Source: Bacteroidota bacterium (GTDB lineage Bacteria; Bacteroidota; Bacteroidia; Cytophagales; Cyclobacteriaceae). From it: a stretch of 52,037 nucleotides of DNA. The translations under genes were made by a program, and so were the position numbers. The notes beneath the pieces are model-generated. The model worked only from the letters and a program-made list of their open reading frames with translations. It did not search any database and was not told the DNA's origin. Position 1 is the stretch's first letter, and each line of letters opens with the position of its first letter. Positions 27,010 through 34,183 of this stretch are shown piece by piece. The stretch spans positions 1-52,037 of the forward strand of contig JAJRQT010000112.1 of assembly GCA_024280115.1 (NCBI GenBank), written 5' to 3'.

Positions 27010-28557
27010 TTATATTTGTCTTTGTTTCCCTTTTTTCTTCTTCCTCTTTCCATGATCATTGGATTCATTGATAGACAGATCAAATAACTGAGCCAATTGA
27101 GCAGCTGGATTACTGGTATGTTGGTGATGGTTGATTTCCTGAATTTCCGTTTTATCCAGGTGACTGACATCTATATGTTTGAAGTCGAGTGTATGATCAG
27201 GGATCAACCTTCTGATTTCAATAAGTTGTTTGTTTGCTCTATCCAGTAGAAAGTAATCGTTTTGAAATCCGATTACTTCTAAATTTTTTGATTGCAAAAG
27301 CTCATTTGCCCCATGCTTTTGATCCAAATTTTGAAGGATATTGGAATAGTAGCTAATGGTCTCTTGATTGCTTTTTTGACCTATTCCCAGGTCTTCAACT
27401 CTAATGTGAAATATTTTGGCCAACACTACTTTTTCCGCTTCACTTTCTATATTGAATTGACTGGCTATTTCGACTCGTCCAATATATTTTAATAGTTGAA
27501 GTTTCTTACGATCAATTGTACCCAGAAGCTTGTGATCGTTTTCAAGCTTGATTGTTCCTTCATTGCCTACGTCAAATCCATATTTTGATAATTCCATTTT
27601 CATTTTTTGAAAGGAAGTCTTTGAATACTCGATCTTACCCAAAAGTCCATCCAACATCTGTTTCTTTTCTTCCTCATTTATAGGCATCAATAATTGTATC
27701 AATGGCATGATTTGAGATCCTTTTAGAACTTGCTTTTTTTTGTAATCAATGATGGTATAGCCATATGGTGTAGCATGTCCGGTATGTTGATGAAGGATCA
27801 GTTTTAGTCCAAATTTTCTATTCATGATCTCCATAAATTTATCCAGTTCCAATCCTGTTTTGTATTTATGGAATATGGCCTTTAATTGGCGTATTCGATC
27901 AATGGGATCCTTATAATTCTGAAATCTATTTTTTATAAAGCCTTCATCAATATTTGATTGAACAATGCCATATTTAATCAAATTCAAATGACCTTCCTTT
28001 TCAGTGAATTTGAATCCTTGTTCCTCCAATAAGAGTTTGAACTGTGCTTTTGTGGAAAAATTAAATGTCAGCGCAACCTCTAATGCTGTCTTTGCTTCCA
28101 TGTGAGGATCCTGGTTTAGGATCTCTTGCAATACTTTTTGCGACCTGATCTTTTCATAGGTATCATCTATTTTATTGCCTTTTTTATCCACCCTGGTAGA
28201 TACCATATGCACATGGTTATTATTTGTGTCCGCATGGAAATAAATCAAATATGGATTTTCTCCGTAGCCCATGGATTTAAGGTATTGCTCAGCAATATTG
28301 GACAATTCCCGGGGTGAATGACTGTTTCCCTTGGCAGATATCACTGCATGAAACTGCCGGTTTTTAACTCTCGGATTAGAGTCACAGATGAACTTCATAT
28401 AGTTAATGTAATCCACTTTTGACAGCTCATCTCCGCTATGTCCTAAAGCCCCAAAATTTTCAGCTTTAAAAAGCTGGCTTTTGCCCAGTTCATTTTTCCT
28501 TTCACTGTAATCGATCCCTTCAAAGTTTTTTGCTGATGATAATATTTTTACAATCAT
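27010..28557 (-). CDS. Relaxase / mobilization nuclease (MobA/BmgA type)
   Basis: A 515-aa DNA-nicking protein that cuts at oriT and pilots the strand. The HUH-type motif is clear: His108, His115 and His117 in FHADTNNNHVHMVSTR, with an upstream motif FHAVISAKGNSHSPRELSNIAEQYL. The likely catalytic Tyr is near the N-terminus (Tyr17 in GIDYSERKN). The C-terminal half is of unknown structure. The start at 28557 gives the normal MIVKILSSAKNF beginning. Upstream is a 265-bp AT-rich repeat region, then mobC. Family confidence is high (MobA/VirD2-like relaxase); the MOB subclass is not certain. Confidence 0.92.
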   Translation of the reverse strand: MIVKILSSAKNFEGIDYSERKNELGKSQLFKAENFGALGHSGDELSKVDYINYMKFICDSNPRVKNRQFHAVISAKGNSHSPRELSNIAEQYLKSMGYGENPYLIYFHADTNNNHVHMVSTRVDKKGNKIDDTYEKIRSQKVLQEILNQDPHMEAKTALEVALTFNFSTKAQFKLLLEEQGFKFTEKEGHLNLIKYGIVQSNIDEGFIKNRFQNYKDPIDRIRQLKAIFHKYKTGLELDKFMEIMNRKFGLKLILHQHTGHATPYGYTIIDYKKKQVLKGSQIMPLIQLLMPINEEEKKQMLDGLLGKIEYSKTSFQKMKMELSKYGFDVGNEGTIKLENDHKLLGTIDRKKLQLLKYIGRVEIASQFNIESEAEKVVLAKIFHIRVEDLGIGQKSNQETISYYSNILQNLDQKHGANELLQSKNLEVIGFQNDYFLLDRANKQLIEIRRLIPDHTLDFKHIDVSHLDKTEIQEINHHQHTSNPAAQLAQLFDLSINESNDHGKRKKKKGKQRQI

Positions 28558-28822
28558 TTTTTGGTTGTTGATTTTTGATTTGATTATTGAACAATAATTA
28601 TTGCCTGATGATTATTCCTTAATATTTACTGATTAAAAAGCATTGTTGCATTGATTATTATTTAATCTTCATTAATCACTGAATAATCTTTACTGCTTAA
28701 TGCCTGATAATTAATCTTCATTCTTCACCATTTAATTTTTATTAATTATTCTTCATTCTTCACCATTTAATTTTTATTAATTATTCTTCATTCTTTATTA
28801 AAGATTAATTAATGATTAATAT
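28558..28822. other. AT-rich intergenic region, candidate oriT
   Basis: 265 bp between mobC and the relaxase gene, rich in A/T and in words such as GATTATT, GCCTGATAATTAAT and TTAATCTTCATT, and containing a 35-bp tandem repeat at its mobC side. In many mobilizable elements oriT lies beside the relaxase/mobC genes, so this is the best candidate. No known nic consensus was recognised. Confidence 0.4.
28716..28795. repeat. 35-bp tandem direct repeat, 2.3 copies
   Basis: Two perfect 35-bp copies at 28716-28750 and 28751-28785, each starting CTTCATTCTTCACCATTTAA, then ten more matching bases at 28786-28795. There are no spacers, so it is not a CRISPR array. The place between mobC and relaxase suggests a protein-binding or oriT function, or replication slippage. 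Confidence 0.85.
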
Positions 28823-29182
28823 TCATTTTCTGACCATTGCGCGATATGCTTTGGCCAGTGCTCTCCTTTCCTGAAGATATTTATCCATGACCTCCATAAA
28901 ATCGATGATCACAGCCGTATTTACCTTACCCGATTTAATCTGGATATTGGCATATTTAGCCAGTTGATTGATATTATTACCAATTCTATTGATGGCCAAT
29001 CCCAGGATATCCAGACGCTTTATTAATTCTACATTATTTATGATGGAATTAGACTTATTCTCATCCAGTATCAGCGTTCTCATGAAATCCGATACAGACT
29101 TTTGGCCAGAAGCGTGGTATAGGACTTTAATTTTCTTGTATTCCAACTCTGTCACATGCATTTGAAGCTTCTTTTTTTTCAA
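28823..29182 (-). CDS. MobC/BmgB-like relaxosome protein
   Basis: A 119-aa basic protein. The first part looks like a ribbon-helix-helix-type start (MKKKKLQMHVTELEYKKIKVLYHASGQKSVSDFMRTLIL), and the middle has the typical MobC line INRIGNNINQLAKYAN. Such proteins bind near oriT and help the relaxase melt or nick DNA. It is encoded just upstream of the relaxase, separated by the repeat-rich region. Both family and context support the call. Confidence 0.88.
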   Translation of the reverse strand: MKKKKLQMHVTELEYKKIKVLYHASGQKSVSDFMRTLILDENKSNSIINNVELIKRLDILGLAINRIGNNINQLAKYANIQIKSGKVNTAVIIDFMEVMDKYLQERRALAKAYRAMVRK

Positions 29183-29238
29183 TTGAATGCTTGGTAATTT
29201 TTTCCTGCCACCAACATTCGTTTTTTTGCTTTTTCCCT

Positions 29239-29451
29239 TTACTTTTTTTCAAGTTGCGTCTGTTTTTCTCCGTCCAGTTTCGGACGGCGAGATGTTTTCT
29301 GCTGCATACCCGCCAGGTTTGCAGAATCAGAAAACACATCTTGCAATGACAACGCCGGACCATAGCTTTCCCCCTTTCTTTTCCCTATCGCAATGACCAA
29401 GTTTGATTGATCGGAGGGCTTTTTTTTCTTATTTGATTTTTCTACGCCCAT
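29239..29451 (-). CDS. Small lysine-rich ORF of unknown function
   Basis: 70 aa, ATG start, Lys/Gln/Ser-rich (GVEKSNKKKKPSDQSNLVIA). It is not recognised and has no membrane segment. It fills the space between the helicase-side ORF and mobC in the same direction, and its start overlaps the end of the preceding small ORF by 23 bases. It could be an accessory mobilization protein or chance coding; a competing frame (29127-29363) overlaps mobC and is less likely. Confidence 0.35.
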   Translation of the reverse strand: MGVEKSNKKKKPSDQSNLVIAIGKRKGESYGPALSLQDVFSDSANLAGMQQKTSRRPKLDGEKQTQLEKK

Positions 29452-29677
29452 TTAATTTCTTCTGTTTAGTTAACTCCTCTGAATTTGCTGATAGGGAGAA
29501 AAAGCTGGCAAAACCCTTGATTTTTGTAGTATTGTAGGCATTCCGTTGTATCTCACTGATTATTAATTCTTTATCCTGCCTACAAATCGGTAACAAACTG
29601 ACTACATTTTCATTTCCTCTGCTTATTTTGCCTACATTTAATTTTTTGTAGTCCTTTTGTATCAAGTTTGTAGTCAT
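29429..29677 (-). CDS. Small ORF of unknown function in a motif-rich region
   Basis: 82 aa, ATG start, no recognised domain (MTTNLIQKDYKKLNVGKISR). It lies between the primase-helicase gene and mobC, in the operon direction. Its 5' half is built over repeated CTACAAA/TTTGTAG words, so it may be non-coding regulatory or origin DNA with an open frame by chance. Confidence 0.3.
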   Translation of the reverse strand: MTTNLIQKDYKKLNVGKISRGNENVVSLLPICRQDKELIISEIQRNAYNTTKIKGFASFFSLSANSEELTKQKKLNGRRKIK

Positions 29678-29723
29678 TGTATTTATTTGATTATCAATAG
29701 TATATCCAGTCGTTGCCTACAAA
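29523..29723. repeat. Cluster of CTACAAA / TTTGTAG words (iteron-like)
   Basis: Five exact 7-mers in 201 bp: TTTGTAG at 29523, 29645 and 29667, and CTACAAA at 29580 and 29717. Near copies lie at 29531, 29602 and 29632. Two share the longer form GCCTACAAATC (29578 and 29715). The cluster ends at the stop of the primase-helicase gene. It could be iterons for replication, sites for the excisionase-like protein, or recombination arm sites. Confidence 0.45.
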
Positions 29724-30908
29724 TCAACAAAATTCCAATAGTAACTCTCTCTTTACCTGATAGTACCTTCCCTGAGCCGATACCCGATGTATGCTGCCAT
29801 CTTGTAAATAGGCCAGTCTTTGATATCGCGTAGGCTGATGAATTGGAGATAGCTTCCAGTTTTCTTTTAGGATTTTCTTTATACTTGCCCTTGTCACCCG
29901 ATATCCAGATTTGATTAAAAATGGAATCAGGTCATTAACGCACATGCATATTTCATTCAATCCAAAATCATCCATCAATCCAATTAGGATCTCTGACATT
30001 TCAATTTCCAGCCAGCTTCTACTTCGTCGAATGACTCTCTGTAATGCTTCAGTTTTTATTTGCTGGTTTGTAAACCACATTCTTGTTTGACATTTTGTTG
30101 TCAATTCCCTGGTAACCAGGAAATGTAAAAAGGCCGGTATCTCGGCGTTTAGTTCTTCAAGTAAATTGACCTTGATTCGTTCTATTCTATTCACTTTCCT
30201 AACCCAGTACCTCGTCTCTACCGGATCAATCTGGATAAAGGAATCTTCATTGTTGGAACAAAGGATAAACTTGCCATAGAAATCAGTTTCAATACGGTCT
30301 TTACCTTTGGCTTCAGTTTTAAATGTTCTTGCCGTGGAAAGGTTTTTAATGCGCTCGCTATCCTCTACTTTATCCAGCAATACTTCATCTACAGCGATGA
30401 TCAGTTTGCTTGCCCAATCGGAATTGAACTGACTCCTGAAATCCTCATTCTTATTGTAGGTCATATTATTTTCATAAATGGATTTGAGCCAATTCAGAAA
30501 AGTGGTCTTCCCCGTCTCTCTTTCTTTACTGACCAGGCAAAGCACGGGTAATATCTGAATTGGATTTTTATACATTAGGGTCAGGTAGTCCAATCCCAAT
30601 TCCACTTGTTCTCCAAAAATATGCTTGATGAATTCCAGGGTTTTTATACAGCTCCCCGGTCGCGGTTGGAGGGGAATGGGTTCATATTTATTCAGAAAGT
30701 TGCCAACAATGGGTTGATAATTGGTATGAGACGGCATGTGGCAAAATCCATCGTATTTTGAGATAGTTGCCAAAATATCTTTGCCGAGATCCTGGCGTAT
30801 ACATTCACTGTTCCAATAGATCAGCTTTTCAAGCTTATCCCCTGATATCAAGGGAATGTTTACTTTTTTGTAATAGGTAGTTCCTACTCGGATATAGGGT
30901 AGTTCCAT
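29724..30908 (-). CDS. Primase-helicase-type P-loop ATPase (DUF5906-like)
   Basis: 394 aa. A Walker A-like stretch SKERETGKTTF lies at residues 127-137 and a Walker B LIIAVDEVLLD near 170-180, with a FYGKFILCSNNEDSFIQID block and a RYWVRKV segment typical of superfamily 3-like helicases of plasmid and phage primase-helicases. The C-terminal part (YRVTRASIKKILKENWKL) looks like a winged-helix DNA-binding tail. It would unwind DNA for element replication after excision or transfer. The polymerase/primase part is not in this protein; a small upstream part may be missing. Family call by motif only. Confidence 0.7.
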   Translation of the reverse strand: MELPYIRVGTTYYKKVNIPLISGDKLEKLIYWNSECIRQDLGKDILATISKYDGFCHMPSHTNYQPIVGNFLNKYEPIPLQPRPGSCIKTLEFIKHIFGEQVELGLDYLTLMYKNPIQILPVLCLVSKERETGKTTFLNWLKSIYENNMTYNKNEDFRSQFNSDWASKLIIAVDEVLLDKVEDSERIKNLSTARTFKTEAKGKDRIETDFYGKFILCSNNEDSFIQIDPVETRYWVRKVNRIERIKVNLLEELNAEIPAFLHFLVTRELTTKCQTRMWFTNQQIKTEALQRVIRRSRSWLEIEMSEILIGLMDDFGLNEICMCVNDLIPFLIKSGYRVTRASIKKILKENWKLSPIHQPTRYQRLAYLQDGSIHRVSAQGRYYQVKRELLLEFC

Positions 30909-30961
30909 AATTTTTGATTAATTGATTAATTGATTTGTAAATGGATTTGGTTCGGTTGTAT

Positions 30962-31264
30962 TCATGAATTCTTGATGAAGCTATTTTTTCTGTGGTTGAA
31001 AGAACCCATTGCTGCCATAACTTCATCTTTCATGAAAAATACTCTGCCATGCATTCTCCTATATGGAAGCCCTTTTTTCATCCAGTCGGAAACTGTAACC
31101 GGAGAAATCCCTAAGTATTCAGCAATCTCGTTCCGATTCATAGGTTTTTTCTGATCTTGATGCTGTTCCTCTTTAAAAAGGAAATGAGGATGCTCATCCA
31201 GCCATTGATAGATCAATGATTTGAGATCTTCCTGTTTGGTGATGATTAAATTTAATTCTGACAT
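30962..31264 (-). CDS. Excisionase-like helix-turn-helix protein
   Basis: About 100 aa from the preferred ATG at 31264 (MSELNLIITKQEDL). A longer GTG start at 31330 lies inside a C/G hairpin and is unlikely. The C-terminal half has a MerR/HTH_17-type DNA-binding motif (MNRNEIAEYLGISPVTVSDWMKKGLPYRRMHGRVFF), the type seen in recombination directionality factors and element regulators. With the missing integrase in mind, it may be the leftover directionality factor or a regulator of the replication gene downstream (53 bp). Confidence 0.75.
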   Translation of the reverse strand: MSELNLIITKQEDLKSLIYQWLDEHPHFLFKEEQHQDQKKPMNRNEIAEYLGISPVTVSDWMKKGLPYRRMHGRVFFMKDEVMAAMGSFNHRKNSFIKNS

Positions 31265-31321
31265 ATCTATTTGGTTTTTGGTTTGAAAGCCGCCAAATAG
31301 ATCAATTTTATAATACGGCGA

Positions 31322-31356
31322 AACCCCCACCCCTAAAAAATGGGGGGTTATTTTTT
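31322..31356 (+). terminator. C/G hairpin followed by T-run (plus-strand terminator geometry)
   Basis: AACCCCC at 31322-31328 pairs with GGGGGTT at 31343-31349, followed by A and six T (31351-31356). As a terminator it faces the plus strand, against the transcription of the surrounding genes. On the minus strand it would sit in the 5' leader of the HTH gene. It could shield the element from incoming plus-strand transcription or be a leader structure. Confidence 0.45.
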
Positions 31357-31374
31357 AGAGTGCAATAAGAATAG

Positions 31375-32007
31375 TTATAATTCTTCTATAGATACTTTTA
31401 TTCTGTACCTTTTCGGACGATTTCCTCTTTCCATTTTTCTTGATGTACTTCTGAAATATTCATAGGTGGAATTTACTTTATTGCCTTTAAATGGTTCTGC
31501 AATCGCATTTAAACATCTGGCCATTGCTTTTCTTGAAAGTGGCACGGCCATGTGACCATCCGGAAGTTCTAATTCTATTAGTTGGTTGAATAAATCTGCA
31601 AGTACCACTTTTTCTCCATTGAAAGGAAATCTAATTGTGTTGGCCTCATTAAGTTCAGGATCATTCATCCGCTGTAAATAATCTAAGGCATATGCAGTTC
31701 TTCTTTTATATCTTTTAGCCTTTTCCGGGTCTCCCCAAAAGGAAAGTGATTTTAAAAATTTGACATCCTCAGTTTCATCCAAAGCTACTTCCAATAATTC
31801 TATAACATGATCAGCAAACTCCACTGGTTCATCACATCGTTGATAGTGATATTTTAATAAATTCGAGATCTCTTTCTTGGGAGTTTCGTAGAGTTTTTTC
31901 CTAAAGAGGTTATCGGCTATCCTTGAATTTACACTTTTTGAATGCTTCAAAATATAGGGTGATAAGTCCGAAGGATCTTGGGTAGTTTGGAAGTAAATAA
32001 TTGGCAT
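31375..32007 (-). CDS. Unknown 210-aa protein at the tRNA end of the element
   Basis: Not recognised. It is soluble and charged, with no signal or membrane segment. Visible parts are a helical middle (EFADHVIELLEVALDETED), PEKAKRYKRRTAYALDYLQRM and a basic C-terminus (YEYFRSTSRKMERGNRPKRYRIKV). It lacks the R...H-x-x-R...Y pattern of tyrosine recombinases and the serine-recombinase N-terminus, so it does not replace the missing integrase. It is first in the minus-strand element, 169 bp from tRNA-Pro. A replication or regulatory role is possible from position only. Confidence 0.6.
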   Translation of the reverse strand: MPIIYFQTTQDPSDLSPYILKHSKSVNSRIADNLFRKKLYETPKKEISNLLKYHYQRCDEPVEFADHVIELLEVALDETEDVKFLKSLSFWGDPEKAKRYKRRTAYALDYLQRMNDPELNEANTIRFPFNGEKVVLADLFNQLIELELPDGHMAVPLSRKAMARCLNAIAEPFKGNKVNSTYEYFRSTSRKMERGNRPKRYRIKVSIEEL

Positions 32008-32107
32008 TGGTCAATAATCTTAATAATTGATAAAGAATAATTCAATTATATAAAATAATTTGGAAAGAATAAATATGGATAGAAAAGAATGGGTTTATCT
32101 CAAAAAA

Positions 32108-32129
32108 TGTATGCAAATTGTATGCAAAT
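32108..32129. repeat. 11-bp perfect tandem repeat near the tRNA-Pro terminator
   Basis: TGTATGCAAAT occurs twice head-to-tail at 32108-32118 and 32119-32129, between the element and the tRNA terminator. A shorter ATGCAAAT is found again in the tRNA promoter (32381-32388). It might be part of an attachment site or chance. Confidence 0.6.
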
Positions 32130-32130
32130 G

Positions 32131-32162
32131 AAAAAACACTTACAAATTTTACTCTGTAAGTG
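32131..32162 (-). terminator. Rho-independent terminator of the tRNA-Ser/tRNA-Pro unit
   Basis: On the minus strand CACTTACA, a 10-nt loop and TGTAAGTG form a perfect 8-bp stem, followed by six T. It lies 14 bases after the 3' end of tRNA-Pro. Confidence 0.8.
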
Positions 32163-32176
32163 CTTGATTATCAATG

Positions 32177-32251
32177 TCGGGGTGGTAGGATTCGAACCTA
32201 CGACCCCCTGCTCCCAAAGCAGGTACGCTAACCGGACTGCGCTACACCCCG
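32177..32251 (-). tRNA. tRNA-Pro (anticodon UGG)
   Basis: A 75-nt cloverleaf on the minus strand. The acceptor CGGGGTG pairs with CACCCCG, followed by discriminator A; the anticodon stem is CCTGC/GCAGG with loop TTTGGGA, giving UGG; the T-arm is GTAGG-TTCGAAT-CCTAC. CCA is not encoded. It follows tRNA-Ser by 11 bp, and its 3' side faces the mobile element. Confidence 0.95.
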
Positions 32252-32261
32252 TTTTCCCAGT

Positions 32262-32349
<88 letters not shown>

Positions 32350-32363
32350 GGCTGAAATTATTA

Positions 32364-32380
32364 TCCGTTTTGAAAACGGA
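32364..32380. repeat. Perfect 17-bp palindrome in the tRNA leader
   Basis: TCCGTTTT-G-AAAACGGA, 8-bp arms around one base, lies between the tRNA promoter and tRNA-Ser. It could be a processing hairpin in the transcript or a protein-binding site. Confidence 0.6.
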
Positions 32381-32383
32381 ATG

Positions 32384-32416
32384 CAAATATAGCATTTCAA
32401 CTTTTATTTAAACAAA
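32384..32416 (-). promoter_or_regulatory. Bacteroidota-type promoter for the tRNA-Ser/tRNA-Pro unit
   Basis: On the minus strand TTTG (32413-32416), 21 bases, then TATATTTG (32384-32391), matching TTTG-N19..21-TAnnTTTG. The -7 box ends 34 bp before the 5' end of tRNA-Ser. Confidence 0.6.
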
Positions 32417-32489
32417 TTGAATGGATTTATTTGAAAAATAATTGGTAGTGATGATATCATCTGTTCTTCAAATATTTTATCGGGTACTG

Positions 32490-32520
32490 TTTGTCAAGAA
32501 TCTACTAACTTATAACTTTG
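32490..32520 (+). promoter_or_regulatory. Bacteroidota-type promoter for the Bat-like operon
   Basis: TTTG at 32490-32493, 19 bases, then TAACTTTG at 32513-32520, a full match to TTTG-N19..21-TAnnTTTG. It lies 58 bp upstream of the VWA gene. Confidence 0.65.
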
Positions 32521-32578
32521 CCGGATTCTAAATAATAATTTGATGTCAAATCGTTACAATAAAAATTCTTAGTCACAT

Positions 32579-33547
32579 ATGACATGGTATAGATCGTATT
32601 CAGGGTTTGAATTGCTGGTATTGGGCCTGTTTGTACTTTTGTATGCAGCATACTTTTACAGGATGTTCAGAATTGGCCAAATTTTGAAAGTAAGCTACCG
32701 CACATTAATTTTTAAAACAATACTCAGAGCTTCATATTTCCTGCTTTTCATCATAGCACTGCTTGGGCCTTCATTTGGCGATACTTCCAGAGAAGTGAAA
32801 GCTATTGGAAAAGATATAATGATTTGTGTTGATCTTTCAGAATCGATGAATGCCTATGACATTCAACCTACTAGGTTGGAAAAAGTAAAATTTGAACTTA
32901 AAAATCTTGTGGATGCTTTTAATTCAGACAGAATTGGATTAATTATATTTTCATCAGAATCTTTTATGCAATGTCCACTAACCTTTGATCAAGGTGCATT
33001 AAACCTGTTCATCGAGACTTTAGGTACTAACCTTGTTCCCAATGCAGGAACTGATTTCGCCCCCCCCCTGAAAATGGCTTTGGATAAGCTCTCAGGAGAT
33101 GAATCTTCCAGTACTCAGCAAAAATCCAAGATTATTATTCTGATAAGTGATGGTGAGGATTTTGGAGAAAATACAATAAATAATGTATCCCGACTTGAAG
33201 AAAACGGTATTAAATTATTTACACTTGGCGTAGGAACTGATAGTGGCAGTAAAATTAAAACCAATTATGGATTTAAGACCGATAAAAATGGGAGGGAGGT
33301 ATTCACGAAGCTTAATTCAAAGGATCTCAAAACCCTGGCAATTAAAACCGGCGGTAAGTATTATGAAATTAATGAAAGCAGTAATGATATTGAAAGATTG
33401 ATCAATGCCATCAATGGAATAGAAGGAGAACTGAAAGATTCAAGAATAGTTGATGTCTCTGCAAACAAATACTATTATTTTATTGCATTAGCGCTTATTC
33501 TTATTCTAATCGATTTATTAGTTGGACTTAAAGCCATAAAGCTATGA
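32579..33547 (+). CDS. BatA/BatB-like VWA-domain membrane protein
   Basis: 322 aa. Two membrane segments near the N-terminus (about 10-30 and 47-64) and one at the C-terminus (about 300-318) enclose a von Willebrand A domain with a complete MIDAS: D85-L-S87-E-S89, a Thr in NAGTDF, and an ISDGED site. This is the layout of the Bacteroidota Bat (aerotolerance) proteins, which are thought to work with TPR partners in the cell envelope. Its stop overlaps the start of the next TPR gene by four bases. A full-consensus promoter lies upstream. Which of BatA or BatB it is cannot be settled. Confidence 0.88.
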   Translation: MTWYRSYSGFELLVLGLFVLLYAAYFYRMFRIGQILKVSYRTLIFKTILRASYFLLFIIALLGPSFGDTSREVKAIGKDIMICVDLSESMNAYDIQPTRLEKVKFELKNLVDAFNSDRIGLIIFSSESFMQCPLTFDQGALNLFIETLGTNLVPNAGTDFAPPLKMALDKLSGDESSSTQQKSKIIILISDGEDFGENTINNVSRLEENGIKLFTLGVGTDSGSKIKTNYGFKTDKNGREVFTKLNSKDLKTLAIKTGGKYYEINESSNDIERLINAINGIEGELKDSRIVDVSANKYYYFIALALILILIDLLVGLKAIKL

Positions 33548-34182
33548 GGTTGATGGTTTTCATACTATTGATGAGTATATCTGTTGGCGATATCAATAAA
33601 ATTGCCCGGATCAATAACTTGAAAAAGTTAGCTGAATCAGCCTATAAAAATGGCAATTATGATGATGCAATCTCATCTTTTCGTACGCTCACTGATTCAC
33701 TTGGTGTTAATGAAGATCCGGTTTTACTCAATCTTGCCAATGCTTATTACCAAAAACAAGATACCATCAATGCTGTCCAATATTACTCCAGAGTTTTAAA
33801 TAGTGATAATCCGGAATTAAGGTCTTTGGCATATCAACAGATGGGTGTGATTAACCAGCAGAAAAATAAACTATCAGAAGCCTTATCTGATTTTAAATCG
33901 GCTTTAAAATCTAATGCTCAGAATGAGGACGCCCAGTATAATTATGAACTGTTAAAAAAAATGCTCAATGACCAGCAAGAGCAACAGAAAAAAGATAACA
34001 ACGATATAGAGCCATCGGAATATGCTAAAAAGCTCAAAGCACAGGCAGATAAGCTTGTGAAGCAAAATCAATTTGCCCAGGCCTTAAGCATTATGCAAAA
34101 AGGATTGGAAATCGACAAAACTGTTGCAGCTTACAATTCCTTTATTACAAAAGTTAATGATGTGGTGGAATCAAAAGAATAA
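33544..34182 (+). CDS. Tetratricopeptide-repeat protein of the Bat-like operon
   Basis: 212 aa with a short hydrophobic N-terminus (LMVFILLMSISVG, probable signal) and several TPR units (AYKNGNYDDAISSFRTLTD, ANAYYQKQDTINAVQYYSRVL, QKNKLSEALSDFKSALK, QNQFAQALSIMQKGLEI). A Gln/Lys-rich linker separates the units. It overlaps the VWA gene by ATGA and the next gene begins 1 bp after its stop, so it is translationally coupled on the upstream side. It is likely a periplasmic partner for the VWA protein, as in BatC/BatE. Confidence 0.82.
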   Translation: MRLMVFILLMSISVGDINKIARINNLKKLAESAYKNGNYDDAISSFRTLTDSLGVNEDPVLLNLANAYYQKQDTINAVQYYSRVLNSDNPELRSLAYQQMGVINQQKNKLSEALSDFKSALKSNAQNEDAQYNYELLKKMLNDQQEQQKKDNNDIEPSEYAKKLKAQADKLVKQNQFAQALSIMQKGLEIDKTVAAYNSFITKVNDVVESKE

Positions 34183-34183
34183 C

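Larger units (their letters stand above)
23148..32007 (-). mobile_element. Putative mobilizable element (or remnant) beside tRNA-Pro
   Basis: A contiguous minus-strand block with relaxase, MobC, ParA, TraB/DUF3408-like protein, primase-helicase-type ATPase and excisionase-like HTH gene. This set is typical of integrative mobilizable elements of Bacteroidota. It lies just beyond the 3' end of tRNA-Pro(UGG), a usual integration site. No integrase, coupling protein or mating-pair genes are visible, so it would need a helper, or may be immobile. The GNAT and histidine-kinase genes are joined to the transfer operon by short spacing or overlap and are counted as inside. The exact ends are not resolved: I found no second copy of the tRNA 3' end. 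Confidence 0.65.

Noticed and set aside
28716..28795. Possible CRISPR array
   Set aside because: The 35-bp units are head-to-tail with no spacers and no cas genes are nearby.
31375..32007. Integrase candidate
   Set aside because: No tyrosine-recombinase R-HxxR-Y pattern and no serine-recombinase N-terminus could be found.
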